A stretch of 64,000 bases of DNA from Microbotryomycetes sp. JL201. Its lineage: Eukaryota; Basidiomycota; Microbotryomycetes. The stretch lies in contig JAQYUZ010000051.1 of the NCBI GenBank assembly GCA_033819885.1, positions 52,325-116,324 on the forward strand. The letters run 5' to 3'. Shown one piece after another: positions 11,021 through 23,953 of this stretch. Every line of letters starts with the position of its first letter. The first letter of the stretch is position 1. Position numbers and translations under genes: made by a program. Below the pieces are notes generated by a model. That model had not been told where the DNA came from. It saw only the letters and a list, made by a program, of their open reading frames with translations, and ran no database searches.

Positions 11021-14000
11021 ATGGAGCCGCTTACGGCGACCAAGCGCGAGAACGTGAGGCATGACGCGCCGTCGCCCGGACCAACGTCGAATGATGACGG
11101 GCGTGGACTAGCAGCGGCGATTGTCAGGCCACAGCTAGGCAACAAGCGCGCGTCTTCGTTTCTCAAGCTCAAGACGCTGCCGAAGCAGATCGTGTCCAAG
11201 TCGAATTATGCAGCTTCGAGGCTCGTGCTCAGGACCAGGCGCGCAGACTTGCTCTCACCGCAAGACCCGCTCCAACAGCCGCTAGGCAAATTGATCGTTC
11301 AAGTTCTTCAAGGAAGGGACCTGGCGGCCAAGGACAGAGGCGGCACGAGCGATCCGTTCCTCGTTATGCGCTTCGGTGGCACAAGGGTGCGTAACAAGCT
11401 CCGGCCGTCGCCCAGCAACGGCAATACAGCACAAAGCCTTGAAATTGACTGAATCGTTGCGTGACGCATCGTCTCACACCAGGTCACTAGTCCAACAATC
11501 AGCAAAACGCTCAACCCGGTCTGGTCTGCCACCACCGCGCCAACAAGCCTCGACTCATCAGCCACGGCCGCCATCTTAGAAGCCAACGTGTACGAGTCAA
11601 TTGCGTTTGGAAGAGAGCGAGTAGAGATTGTTGCATGGGATAAAGACAAGCTGGGCAAGGAGTACCTCGGCGAAGTGTCAGTCAGTTTCGAAGACTTTTT
11701 CGGGCCGGTCGCAGATTGGCAAGATCATCCGCCGCCAATCGATTTCAATGATCCGTACAACGAAGTGAGCGAGAAGAATGACGAAGATGAAGCAGCCGGC
11801 TGACAAAGCGTCGTGCCCATAGCCCGGTTGGTTCCCCCTCAAGTCCACAAAATCTCGTTCGACCGTATCAGGAGAGCTGCAGGTCAGACTCGGTTTCGTT
11901 GCAGTCCAACAGGAAGATCCGACGGGCGTCTTGCCGAAAGATACGCACGATCGTATTCTCCAGGCCCTTCAAACGTGGCTCGGTTACAAGACAAGGGGCG
12001 ATCCCGAACAAGACGTGCTGCTGTCGTCTCCTGTGAGCGCCCCTGCGCGCTGAGGGATCAATGACATCTTGACTGACACCCCGCCTCACTCAGACGGAGG
12101 GCGTCGGCACACACGCGATCGACGATTTCACGCCCCTCGGCGTGCGGGAATCGGCCACGCCTCCGGAGCAATCCGACTTTGATGACGATGACGACGCCAG
12201 CTCGGTGTCATCCACTACAGACACCGATACCGACGGAGACTACGCCAGCATGACATCAACTGAAGACGAAACAGACGACCGTCAGCAGATGTTCACAGCT
12301 GTGGAAGAACCAGAGGAATACAGCCGACGCCTCGAACTCGCACAGAAAGATTCTGAAGCGTCTGTACCGTCAATCGTTGTCGACGAGAAAGCTGATGATG
12401 GCAGGACACGAGTATCCGCTTCAGAGCCGCCAGAATCCTCTCCTTCGGCGCAAACGTCCACAAAACGCGGTTTATCTTTGCCATCATTCATGAAGCGCAA
12501 CTCCTCGAAGACCACTTTGGGCTCGACGAGTGACGTCGGTATCTCTGACACTGAGGGCAACGTCTCTGGAACAGAAAAGGCGTCATCGTTGGCAGGCAGG
12601 CGAAGGTTTGCTCGACGGAAGAAACGGGACGCGATTGAGAACGCCATCATCAACTCGACAGACGGAGCCACAGCGGTCGCTCTAGTTGGTGCCGCGAGCG
12701 CAGGCTTCTCGTCAGAGGGCAAAGAGGAGAAGGCGAAACGACGCGAGCGACGTCGAGCCAAGAGAGAAACTCGTCATCGACTCAAATCGGCCGGACTTGT
12801 TACTGAGGGACGTTCGACCGCAGATCAGCTAACGGAAGATCAAGACGTAGACAGGCGTCGAAGAAGGCGAATCGGGCGCCGCCGAAGAGCGCGGGAAGGT
12901 TACACGTATGAAGACGATTATGACAGCTTGGGGTTGGTGCAGATCGAGATCACCGGCGCGACGGATTTGCCAAGGTTCAGGAACGCCATCGGCAAAGGAT
13001 ACGACATGGATCCGTTCGTTGTTTGCAGTTTCGGTAGACGGGTGTTCAGGACCAGAGTCATTCGGCACTCGCTCAACCCAATCTGGCAAGAAAGGCTGTT
13101 CTTCCACGTCAGACAGGCAGAAGTTGGATGGTCAGTTGTAAACCTTTGGCTATGCTGCGCATGGCTTGCTATGGCTGAAACGTCTTTCTTCGCAGGACGA
13201 TCGCATTCAACGTCCATGACTGGGACAAAGTGTCTTCAAACGACCACGTCGGCGACGTTGTTGTGCCTCTCTCAGATTTACTTGGCTCGACGATCAAAGC
13301 AGACGACCGTGGCTTGTACCCTGCCGACGCAGAAGGCAAGCTAATTGGCGACGATTTTCAGCCTCACGACCTGCCCATTACGATTGACCGGCTTCAAGCT
13401 CAACCTGACAAGACACCGATGTCGAAGTTGCAGATCAGAGCAAAATTTACGCCATACGCCGCTCTGAGACAGCAATTTTGGAGAATTTTCCTGAGCAACT
13501 ACGACATCGATCAATCAGGAACCGTATCGCATCTCGAAATCTCTTCAATGCTCGACTCGTTGGGTTCGACGTTGACGAAAGAGACTATTTCTTCATTTTT
13601 CGAGCACCATGACAAGCAAGACCACGACGAGTTGACATACGATGAAGTTGTTCTGAGTCTGGAAAGAGAGGTGACAAAGCCCAAGGAGCAGAGGCGCAAA
13701 GTCAGCCCTGACGAAACATCGAATGCGGATTCTGGCAGCGCAACGCCTGTGATTGGCGGGGCTAGCGGGGGTGTAAAGGCACCGACGAACGTCTCCGCCT
13801 TGTCCTTTGTAGAGCAACAATTAGCTCGAGGCGAACATACGGACATGTCATCAGACATGCAGCCCGTCGAACCAGAGACAGATGTGGTGACCAGTGAGGA
13901 AAGGGCTACGACAGTCAGAGCTCCCGACGCGCAGACGCAGTCGGCAGGAGCTGGCCGAGTTCCCTCTCGACAGACGTCGACGGCTCTCAGTGAAGCGGCG

Positions 14001-15702
14001 AGCGACTCGACAGACGATCGCACAGAGAGAGGTCAGTAACTCGGAAGCTCATCTCGTTGACCAGCAGACAGTGGCTGAGAAGAACTCTTCACCCAGTGAT
14101 CAATATCAAAGAATGTCCTTTGTGCAGGAAGAGCCGTATGGATTCCAAAGCCGAGCTAGACATCATTACGCACATGGCCATCTGCTCATCTACGGATCCA
14201 AAGTCGGTCAACAGAATCGTCGTCAACGAATACGTTACAGCGTCTCAGGCGCAGCGCAAGTGGTTTACTAAGGCCATCTCGGTACGTGCGCACGATATCA
14301 GTCACGATTTTATCCTGACGGGTGTGCCGCTCATAGAAAGCGACCAAAGGAGCTTATCAACTTGGAGCTGTGAGTACCACCAGCACTGTATTGACCCCCC
14401 GCGCGCGCTGACATCGTGACCGAACGAACAGGACTCTGCTAATATCGTGAGCCAGGCTGGAGCGCCAATCAGACAGGCGTCTGACAGGTGTTCGTCTCTT
14501 TTGCAGATCGTGCAAGACCGTATGACGGGCGCTCTCTTGGAAGAAAAGATGGCCACTTACGTTCGCCTCGGTATGCGATTGCTGTATCGAGGTGTCGGTC
14601 CGTCCGGTGGCATGGACGGTCAACGCGTTCGTCGCTTGCTCGAGTCGATGACGATCAAACAGGGGATCAAGTATGACGCGCTCTCGTCTGTGCGAGACAT
14701 CAAACCGTTCATCGAATTCCACAATTTGAACATGGACGAGGTACTGGATCCGGTCGAGAGCTTCAAAACATTCAACGAGTTTTTCTACCGCAAATTGAAA
14801 CCGGACGCTCGACCCGTTGCCGAGCCAGACAATCCCAAAGTGGTCGTTTCCGCGGCGGATTGCCGAGCGACGTTTTTCGAGTCTGTCGATGACGCGACCA
14901 GATTGTGGATCAAGGGCCGAGAATTTTCCATCGCAAAACTGCTGGGTGACGCGTACAAGGACAAGTTGCGACAATTTGACAAGGCATCATTGTGCATCTT
15001 GAGGCTCGCGCCGCAAGATTATCACCGATGTCATTCGTGCGTCGATGGCGTTATTGAAGACATTCATTTGCTTCCTGGTTCGTACTTTACGGTCAATCCA
15101 TTGGGTGGTACGTTCCAGTCTGGGCAGCAAATTGAAGACGCAGCGCTGACTTGCGTGGGCACGCTCTTCAATGTATCAGTGCGCTCACAAATTGACGTGC
15201 TAGCCGAAAACAAGAGGGCTGTAGTCTCAACGATCAGGTGCGTGCCCTGTCGCCTCTCGAACCGCCTCTCTCGCACTAACATTCCTGTGTGATTTGCGAA
15301 AGCCCTGTGTTTGGGGAATGCATTCAAGTCTGGGTGTCTGCCATGATGGTCGGTTCTGCAGTGTTCACAAAGTCAGCGGGTGACGAAGTAAAACGTGGCG
15401 ACGAGATTGGTGAGCTCGTGTACTCGCGGCAAGAGTGACACGAGCTGATACGGTTAGCCGAAATTTGTTCTGGAACTGAACAGGCTACTTCAAATTCGGT
15501 GGCAGCACGCTCGTGTGCTTGTTCAACGGTGTCAAATTCGACGACGACTTGATTGAAAATTCGAAAAATTCGGTGAGTTGACATGAGAATATGCGAATTG
15601 ACGGCCAAACTTACTCAGTCCATATTTATACGTGACCTGGAACAGATCGAGACGCTGGTTCGCGTTGGTATGCGCATTGGTGTCAAGCGTGAATCAGCTT
15701 GA
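11021..15702 (+). CDS. PSD2: C2 and EF-hand phosphatidylserine decarboxylase (PSD2 type)
   Basis: Converts phosphatidylserine to phosphatidylethanolamine at endomembranes, using a pyruvoyl group made by self-cleavage. Order seen: basic N-terminus; first C2 domain (GKLIVQVLQGRDL, SDPF; the intron after GGTR joins VTSPTISKTLNPVW); acidic Ser-rich linker; second C2 domain (VQIEITGATDL, DPFVV, SLNPIW); EF-hand loop DIDQSGTVSHLE; a Cys-x2-Cys...His-x3-Cys element (ECPLC...THMAIC); catalytic domain from FKTFNEFFYRKLKP with AADCR, APQDYH and the cleavage motif FGGST close to the C-terminus. The start is the ATG at 11021 in a good context (AAAAATGG). About ten introns; the final short exons end in MRIGVKRESA. 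Architecture matches yeast Psd2, not mitochondrial Psd1. The motif after PQDYHR reads CHSC where FHSP is usual. Shares its upstream region with FAS2. Confidence 0.93.
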
Positions 15703-15996
15703 TCGCTGGAATGTGAAAGTTGGGTGCCCAGTTGACTGAGGTTCTTTTCGATGTAACAAGATATCAGTGAAGCACTTTGAGAATTGCTTGTTGAATGCTG
15801 TGCCGATCCATTATGAGCGCAAATCGGTTGGCTCGGTGGCGAACGTGACTCGGGCGCTTTTGATTGCGCATCCAGAGAGCAGCAAGATCGTTGTCTACGA
15901 CACGCTCGCACTTGGCATCCGAAACAGAGATCAACTGTTCTGCCTTGTTCAAGAAGGCCTTGCCTGGCCTGATTGAGTGTGATCGCGCGCGACGTC

Positions 15997-18900
15997 ATGG
16001 CGCCGCGAGGTCAGCGCGGCGGCGGCGGCCGAGGTGGCCAACGAGGCGGTCGAGGAGCACACGGCAGTAGGGGTAGGGGTAAATCAGCATTTCAAGGTCA
16101 AGGACACGTGCTCGGATCGGCCATCTTAGACGATATAGCGGCACTGTCGTCGTCAGCGAGGGGCAGCAGCAGAGGACGCGGTGCACGCGTTACACAATCG
16201 CCCAGGGGAGGTTTCGCGAGAGGGAGAGGCGGAGGATATTCAAACGGAGTCGACAGGCGCGACTACTCGGAACTGTCGTTCGACTATGGCGATTTGAACT
16301 CGCTCGACCTGGGTCCGTGCTCACAGCTTGGGGAATAAAGTGTGCTGACATCCTTCAATCACAGGTATCGACTCTGTTACCCAACTACAGAGCGCTCCGA
16401 GCACGTTTGTAGGTCCGACGGCCAAGCAGCAACGACAGAGGCAGCAACAGCAGCCACTGCAGCAAACTGCAAGAGATGACACGCTGGCAACGTCTGCGCC
16501 TTTGCAAGACAATGAAACTCCTTCAGGTGCAGCAACGCCCCACTTCGGCATCGGAGCGTCGAGAACAGGCCCCCCGAAACCACGTGCTGGACTTGGTGCG
16601 AACCGACAACTGCAAGATACCGTCGCAAACGGCAGCAGCATGTACACAAGCAAGTACAGGCACGGTAACGATAATGTTATCGGCATGGGAGGCAAGTCGT
16701 ACAGCCACAGGCCTCTGCTCGTACCGGTAGCGTTTGTCAAGGCATCGGAATTGACACCATCGCTCGACGCGGACCTCAAGCACATCGACGACGACAAGGA
16801 AGAGCCTGGAGAGCTCGAAGACAAGCTACTAGAAGGTCAGCTGGTCAATGACGTCAATGGTTTGGCCTTGAACGACGAGATGGCAATCTCTGAAGAGGAA
16901 GCTCAGCCCTCGTTCGTGATCGATACGGTTGGCGAGACACCACACTCGCCGCACAAGGCGGAAGAAGGGACTCCGATTGTCATGCTCGGCAATGATTCTC
17001 GCAAGCCAACGTCCGACAGCAGCGACGATGATGACGAAGAAATCGTGTTCAGACCTCAATCTCAAGCTCGTGCGTCTGTTGTCGTGCAAGATGCAATCGT
17101 GTCGACGAATAGCGCAATCATCGAGTCTCACACAATGACGGCAACCGTGCAACCGGTCGAAGCAGAAGGAGCGGCCGAATCTGACGAGTTGACGTTGCCT
17201 CGTCCTGACAAAACTCGACCAAACGCTAAGCTCGGTCCTGCTCCCAAACTTTCAAAGAGTCAAAAAGCCGCGCTCAAAAAAGCCGGCAAAAAAGCCCGAA
17301 AGCAGGGCAAGACTCATGTAAGGAGCGGCAACCAACATTTGATCGTTTCGGATGACAGCGAAGACGAGACTGGACATGTGCTGGGCCAAACGAACAACGA
17401 CAGTGATTTGGACGAAGGTCGAGCCATGTTTGATCGAATGAAACAGGACGGAGTCATGAATGTTGATTCGGACTTGTCCGCCGGGGATGGAGACGAGTCA
17501 CAGGTTAGGATTCCGAGGCAGGGCGATTCTGACCTGGACTGGGGCAGTGACGGTCCACCGTCGACGTCACTAGGTGCCAAAACGCAGCGGCTGAGCGGGC
17601 AAGAGAAGAAAGCTGAAAGGAGGAAGCAGAGGTCGGAGCAAAGAGAGAGAGACCGACTGGACAGATTGTCCCAAAATGCACGTGCCCATGTAAATCAAGC
17701 GACGAGGCGGTCGGACGAGAAGAAGCAGGTCGCAATTGACGACTACGTTAAAAACGTGCTGGACATGACGGATGAAGATTTGCAAAATATGGGTGTCAGC
17801 CTGAACCAAGCTCAACAATTTGTCAAGGGCATGATGGGCGCGGACGCGGGTGTACACAAAACACTGCAAGATTTGGAAGACGCAGACGAGTCTGACGACG
17901 ATATTGAGGCGTGGCAGACGGACTCTGGATCCGGCACCGAGGAACAGGACAGCGACGAGTCGAATTCAACAAGTGACGACGAGTTTGACTCTGATGACGA
18001 GCTCGAACGAGACCACAACCTTGGTGAAGCTGACGCGTACGCTTTCCTCCGTCATTTGCTCGCGAAACGAGCTAATTCTGAGCCCTGTGTTGACAGGCTT
18101 GTCGAGCTCGCCCTCGAAGCAGGCTCAAACGACGATGCCGTGCTTTCTGCCGACTACCTCGACTCGTCAATCTCGTCAGGTGAAGAGGACGCAATATTGC
18201 AAGCTGCTTTAATGTCGGGCAAGACGATTAGACTGTCGTCAATGGGCAAGTCTGGCCCGGGAGGTCGACGCGACCGGAAAGAGCGTCATCGCGCTCGCAA
18301 GGGTAAAGGTCGAGCAGTCAATTTCGATCTAGATAGTGACGATGACGATGACGATGATGAAGCTTTGATGTTTTCGGGCCAAACGACCTGGGACAATGTC
18401 AGTCTGGCACAGTTCTTAGATCAGTTCAAGATCGTGCTGACTCTTCCCTTACAAGGACATGATGGCCGTTGTGGACGACGTGATTGATTCTCGTGACCGC
18501 AAGGCGCGCAACAAGCTGTTCAAAGCGATCTCGGAAGGCGACTTTGAATCGTTCGCCGATGATTACAACGATTTTAGCTTTGGTGAGTTACGATTCTCGG
18601 AATGGTTTCTGCGGCTACCGACCGGTCCGTCATGTCGAACAGCGGCATCCAAGCCAAAAGGCAAGGGTAAGAACAAGGTCAAGCCGTCCTTCGGAGGCGA
18701 TTTTGCTTCAGATCTCGAAGAACAGTGGGCCAAGGATCGACAGAAAAAGTCTGTTTACAAGCGAGAGAGGGCTGCCGCTCGTGCCGCGGAGCAGGCCCTC
18801 GGCAATCATGGCAAAAAGGCTCGCAACGGCAAGAAAGCAATGCGGACCGACGATGCTGATGCTGGCGAGTCGGACGCGCAGATTGTCAATATACAGATCC

Positions 18901-19581
18901 GCCAATTCTTGATGCACAACCTCGACGACGAGGAATTGGCTCTGCCGCCCATGTCAAAGAAATCGCGCGTGGCCGTACACTTGCTGGCCGAGGTATACGG
19001 GCTCAAGTCAAAATCAGTCGGCAAGGGTGCAAGACGGTTCCCGGTGCTGGAGAGGACCAATAAGAGCTCGGTCTTTGGTGTAGACGAACGCAAGATCCGT
19101 GCGATTCTCGGCACGGCGAGAGGTGACAAGGAGAACCATCGCATAGGTAGAACAACAGGCAAAATGGGCGGGCTATGGGCAGCACTCAATGGAGAGGGCG
19201 GCGGCGCAAGGAAAAGCAGAGGGGGCGGCGGCGCCGGCGGAGCTCGCCACTCGGAAGGAGGCGAGTGCCTGTGTCCCGCATCTATCCGCGTTATGCTGAC
19301 CCTAGTCCTTCGCCTTGTAACAGCCGTCGTCGGCCAAGGTGTAAGTCGCTTGCTGCGAAAACGACGGAACCCCTACTAAGACGGTATACCTCGCAGGCGG
19401 ATCGCTTGGGCGAAGACAATATTGGCTTTGCCTTGCTCAAACGCATGGGGTACGCAATGCGCTAACGGATGAGTGCCGATTTCGTACTCACGGCTCCGTT
19501 TGTAATAGGTGGACCGAGGGTCAAAAAATCGGTACCGGCGCTGGAGGACTGGCAGAACCGATCCCTGCTAGGATCAAGACG
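15997..19581 (+). CDS. SQS1: R3H and G-patch protein, Sqs1-like
   Basis: Probable nuclear cofactor of a DEAH helicase (Prp43) in splicing and ribosome biogenesis, by analogy with yeast Sqs1/Pfa1. The ATG at 15997 opens an RGG-rich N-terminus. A 48-nt intron (about 16318-16365) joins LDLG to IDSVTQ. A long acidic, low-complexity middle follows, with runs of Asp/Glu/Ser and Lys-rich patches. The R3H-type block has IRQFL, FPVLERTNKSS and the preceding KSRVAVHLLAEVYGL. After AVVGQG, an intron with a textbook CTACTAAG branch site leads into the G-patch (GEDNIGFALLKRMGW, KIGTGAGGL). The last well-supported exon ends at 19581 (RIKT). A following GTGAGC donor has several possible acceptors; one gives a stop at 19640, while read-through would stop at 19884. 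The junction around 19260-19320 is also uncertain. Confidence 0.85.
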
Positions 19582-19640
19582 GTGAGCCATGGCCCATTCT
19601 CGTATATCACGGTATTGCACAACAGCTTCTGCGCGAGTGA

Positions 19641-20247
19641 GCGCCGGGTTTGTGGTGTAAAGCTAGGCATAGCGCCACAGAAGCAGCTGGCGCTCTGCGC
19701 GCAAGCATCTTGTTGCTGGCAATCATTGGAGCTTGGGGAAGAACCGCCTCATTTCGTTGTTCGTGTGCGCGCAGCACGCGTCGAAAAGACGAAAGAGAAA
19801 GCGGTCAACATAGATCGCGCAGCCGAGCGGGCGCGCGCTAAGATGCTTGGCAGTCGTGTTGGCATGAGTGAGCGCGTTGGCTGACTCTATCTCTCGGAAT
19901 GTGTCATGCAGAGCAAATCCGGACTTGGGTCGGGTTATGCCGTCACAATGTCTGAAGCGTACAAGATGGCCCGCAGTAGCGATTTGTAGATCCTCGTTCA
20001 GCGGCGTGCGGTGCTTCCGGTGTATACGATTAAAGGGACGCACGGGGCCCGTTCCCTGTGCTCATAGCCGGTTAGACGACCCTTTTGCATTGTAGTCATG
20101 CTTATTATAAGAGGAGTGACAAAAATGACGGCATCGCCCGCCTGCGCGAAGCTTTTCGATTTTCCCAACGACGAGCGCTGACCTCGACAACCGAGCATCG
20201 GTCAAGCACAGCATACGAGTACACTCATCTGACATTGACCAGGAGCG
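19641..20247. other. Intergenic between SQS1 and the MscS channel gene
   Basis: About 600 bp with no convincing gene. An open frame continues from the SQS1 end to 19884 but has no recognisable domain. The 3' part probably holds the promoter of the channel gene. Confidence 0.35.
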
Positions 20248-23200
20248 ATGAGCTATCCGCCTCGGTCGACACCACCGCGCAGTGATTCGCTGCAGCGCAG
20301 TCAACGTTCCGGCGCGACCTCGTCCTCGTCTCAATCGCCGGCGCCCGCGTATCAGCTGCAGGATCTGCCACTTACGTCGTCAACGACCAACAACAGCTCG
20401 CGGCAGCGCTTGCCGGCTGGTGCAGGCGCCAGTGTGGCAGCGCACGCGCCGAACGGTGGCACGACGAGCTCGCGGGACTATGCATACGATGAGACGGACC
20501 CGCTGACGGCTGGATACGGCACTCAATCGCCCGACATGGCCTTTTCAGACGCGCCATACACGTCTGGTCATCACGGGCACGCGGGAAGCCTCGATTTGAC
20601 GGATGCGTACATTCACACGCAAGACGCGACACAGGACGACAACGACGCGTATCACGGCATGCGCACAGAGCCTTCAATGGCAACGATCGACTCGTCGAGC
20701 CCGCTGCAGCCCATCAGGCCAGGCGCGGCTGTGCAAATGCACTCGAGCGTACCCATGACGTCCAAGCCTCTATCGGCTGCAGCTCAATCATCGGCAGCGG
20801 CAGCAGCTGGAGGGGCAAATTCGGCCAACAACAGCAGGCCTTCGTCCATTCTGAACGAAAAACAAGGTGGTTACCGCAGTCCAAGGGCCAGGTCGCGCGA
20901 CAGGCTCGGTAACTGGAGTGGTCCGGCAGGCTTTGGCAACAGCCCGTACGGTCCACTCGGCAACGGTGGTTCGACACCTGGAAGCGGACTGCAGAGCGCC
21001 AACAGCTCGAATCCCAACCTGTTGTTTGCAGTGAGCCGAATTACTGGCTTCGGGCTGTGCGACTCGGAAGCTGATTGACGGTTATCAATACAGGAGGGCG
21101 ACTGGGTACCTCCGCCGACCAACAAATTCGCCAAGCTTGTTTTTGCCATTTATGGTGAGAATGCACGCAGGCTCAAATCCGCGATGCTCTCGACTCACAT
21201 TACTGTCGTCCGCGCAGACTCGAGTTTCATCGTCCGCTGGATCATCTACATCATTCCAGTCCTTGCTCTACTTTGGATTCCTGCTATTATTCAGTTCACT
21301 GCCGCTCCAAACGGAACAATCTGGACCGTGCCGCTTTTGTGGTGGTCGATCTGGCTGTCGGTCGTTTGGGTTGGTTGGTGGGGCGCAGCGCTAGGTAAGC
21401 GCAACTGCATACCGCTCATCGGTTCTTGACACTCATCCTGACATTTCTAAAGCGTCTCGCATCGTGCCAAAGCTATTGCAATACACTATCGGCGTCATTG
21501 CTCCCGAACTCAATCACTACATCCTCTATGTCAAGGCGATTCGATTTTATGTCGGTGAGCAGAATTGAGCCAGCTCTGCTGTCTCACTGCGTTTTCTGAC
21601 AAAGGTCCCACGACCAGGCGCTGCCGCTTGGGCTCTCGTCAACTGGATCTCATTCTTGCCTGTCGTTCGCAGTCGCGCGACGGCTTCGACGTCAAACAAT
21701 ACGCTGAGCCTGATCACTCAAGGCTTGTTTGGCATCTGGCTCTGCCTCGCCATCCTGCTGATTGAAAAGCTGTGCATTCAAATTATGTGCGTCTTATTGC
21801 GGCCAATATCCGGGGCAATCTCTTGCTCATCTTCTTTGGCCATCCAGTGCCCACAACTTTCACAAAAAGTCATGTGAGTGTAGCATACGAATAAAGTCGC
21901 ATAGGCGGCGAAATTGATCAACGTCTTTCAGACGAGGACCGAATCACGGAGCAGAAGTTTCAAGTGCGTGCCTTGGCTGCCCTCTACGCCAAGTAAGTGG
22001 CTTGCTCCTGCAGCACCTAGCTTCTGCTGAAATTTCCGTCCCCAGCACTCGCGATCTTGGTCGCACAGATACTCTCGACGGAGGCATCAATCCAACCCGA
22101 CCAAAAAACAAGAGGCAGCACAGTGATCCAACTTTGCTCGTCAAGTCTGCCCTCAAAGGCGTCAAGAAGGCTGCACAAACTGCCACAACCGTTATCGGCA
22201 CTGTCGCAAGCGAGATCGCTGGCGAAAATGTCTTGAAACCGAACTCCGCGCCGAGCATGGTGATTCAGGCTCTACAGAGTTCGAAAAAGTCGAAGCACCT
22301 CGCAAGACGGATCTTCTATTCGTTCTGCCCGTCGTACCGGACGTCACTCGTGCTCGCAGACGTATCGAGATGTTTCCCTGATCGCGATACGGCTGACCGC
22401 GTGCGTTTCTTTTGAGCTCCCGCCGTTGATCATAGCTGATTTCCTCCTTTCAGGCCTTCGCAATGTTTGATCGCGACGGTAACGGCGATGCCACGCTCGA
22501 AGAGATCGAGCTGTCGGTTGTTGACTGCCACCGGGAGCGTCTCGCCTTGTCCCGCTCGATGAGAGATATTGACTCGGCCGTCGGTCGATTGGATAACATC
22601 ATCATGTCGGTCTGGTGGATCGTCAGCGCGTTGATCATGGCGGGCTTGTTGAACGCCAGCTTTAATACGATGATCACAAGTGCCGGCACGCTCATCCTGG
22701 GTCTGTCTTGGCTTATCGGCACGACGGTGAGCGAAATCTCCAAAAACTTGATGTCAGACTCGACGCTGACTTTTTGATGACCAGGCCCAAGAGATTCTCG
22801 CATCGATCATCTTTTTGTTCATCAAGCACGCCTATGATGTTGGCGACCGTGTTGATATTGATGGAAACAGTTACACCGTCTTGGAGATGCAGTTGCTGTC
22901 GTCAGTGTTCAAGAGGATCGACGGCACCGTCGTGCAAGCCCCGCACTCGATTCTGAACACCAAGTTTATCAACAAGTAAGCGTGCCTTACCTTTCATGCT
23001 ATGTTGCGGTTGTTGACATGCTTCAATTCAGCATCCGCCGCTCTGGCGCCATCTGGGAGCCTTTCGTATTTGACGTCGCTTTCGACACGCCGTTTGAAAA
23101 GGTGAGATTGGCTTTCTAGTTGTTGAACGTCTGTATACTCATTCCTCGTGCTATGATAGATCGAGGCTTTGCGCGAGCGCATGCTCGAGTTCCTCGAAGT

Positions 23201-23777
23201 TGAGCGACGTGATTTTTTGCCGCAATGTGACATCACCGTTCAGAGTGAGTCTTTGACTGCGACACCAAGGCAGAGCGCGAGCTGAATCTCGGCCTGTGCA
23301 GACTTTGAGGGTCAAGGCAAGACAACCTTGTCTGCAAACATTATGTACCGGTCCAACTGGCAGAACGGTACCCTGAAAGCGCAGCGCCGCAACAAGTGGA
23401 TCTGCGCCATGAAACTCGCTATGGCGTCTTTGCAAATCTACGGTCCCGGTGGCGCTGGTGATCCTGCGCCTGCGCCCGCCGATATCACGCGAACGACGAC
23501 CGTGCCATGGAACGAGGCCAAGCACTTGTTTGAACCAGCGGACAAGAAGGACGACGGCACCGTCGCCGATGAAACGGTCAAGTCGCCCGTGTCGGCTGAA
23601 GCTCCCACTCGCGGCGACGTTCTTCGTTCAGGTCGAGCGATTCAGTTGTCTGATCCGAACGAAGTGTTTGAAGACGAGGCAGGACCTTTTGACGACGCTA
23701 GACGTGGTCGCGAACAAGCTAGGGAGGCTCGCAGGCGAGCCGGCAACGCTGCAGTTTCGGCTCAATCGCGCATCTAG
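20248..23777 (+). CDS. EF-hand MscS-type mechanosensitive channel
   Basis: Predicted membrane channel of the fungal Msy1/Msy2 class (ER or plasma membrane). It has a disordered Ser/Gln/Pro-rich N-terminus of about 250 residues, then EGDWVPPPTNKFAKLVFAIY and several hydrophobic segments (SSFIVRWIIYIIPVLALLW, TIWTVPLLWWSIWLSVVW, ALVNWISFLPV). Assembling the short exons gives IQIIAHNFHKKSYEDRI, a characteristic family block. An EF-hand follows (FDRDGNGDATLEEIE), then a pore-lining helix rich in Gly/Ala/Ser (IVSALIMAGLLNASF) and the MscS beta domain (HAYDVGDRVDIDG, VVQAPHSILNTKFINNIRR). The C-terminal tail is charged and disordered. The ATG at 20248 is the first in frame. About a dozen introns, each 45-75 nt. 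The EF-hand suggests calcium gating or modulation, as in fission yeast homologues. Confidence 0.92.
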
Positions 23778-23953
23778 AACACACTCTTGAAATTCTCACG
23801 TGCCCCAATAGACACTTTTTTCTTCTCCTTCTTCTGCTTATTTTGCTTTCAATTGATGCTCAAAGTTTTTCTGACGAACCGTTTTCATGAGATTAGAATG
23901 TGGCTTGCCCTTGTCTTTGCTGGAATGCATGCAATTGCAACCGTTGACAACGT

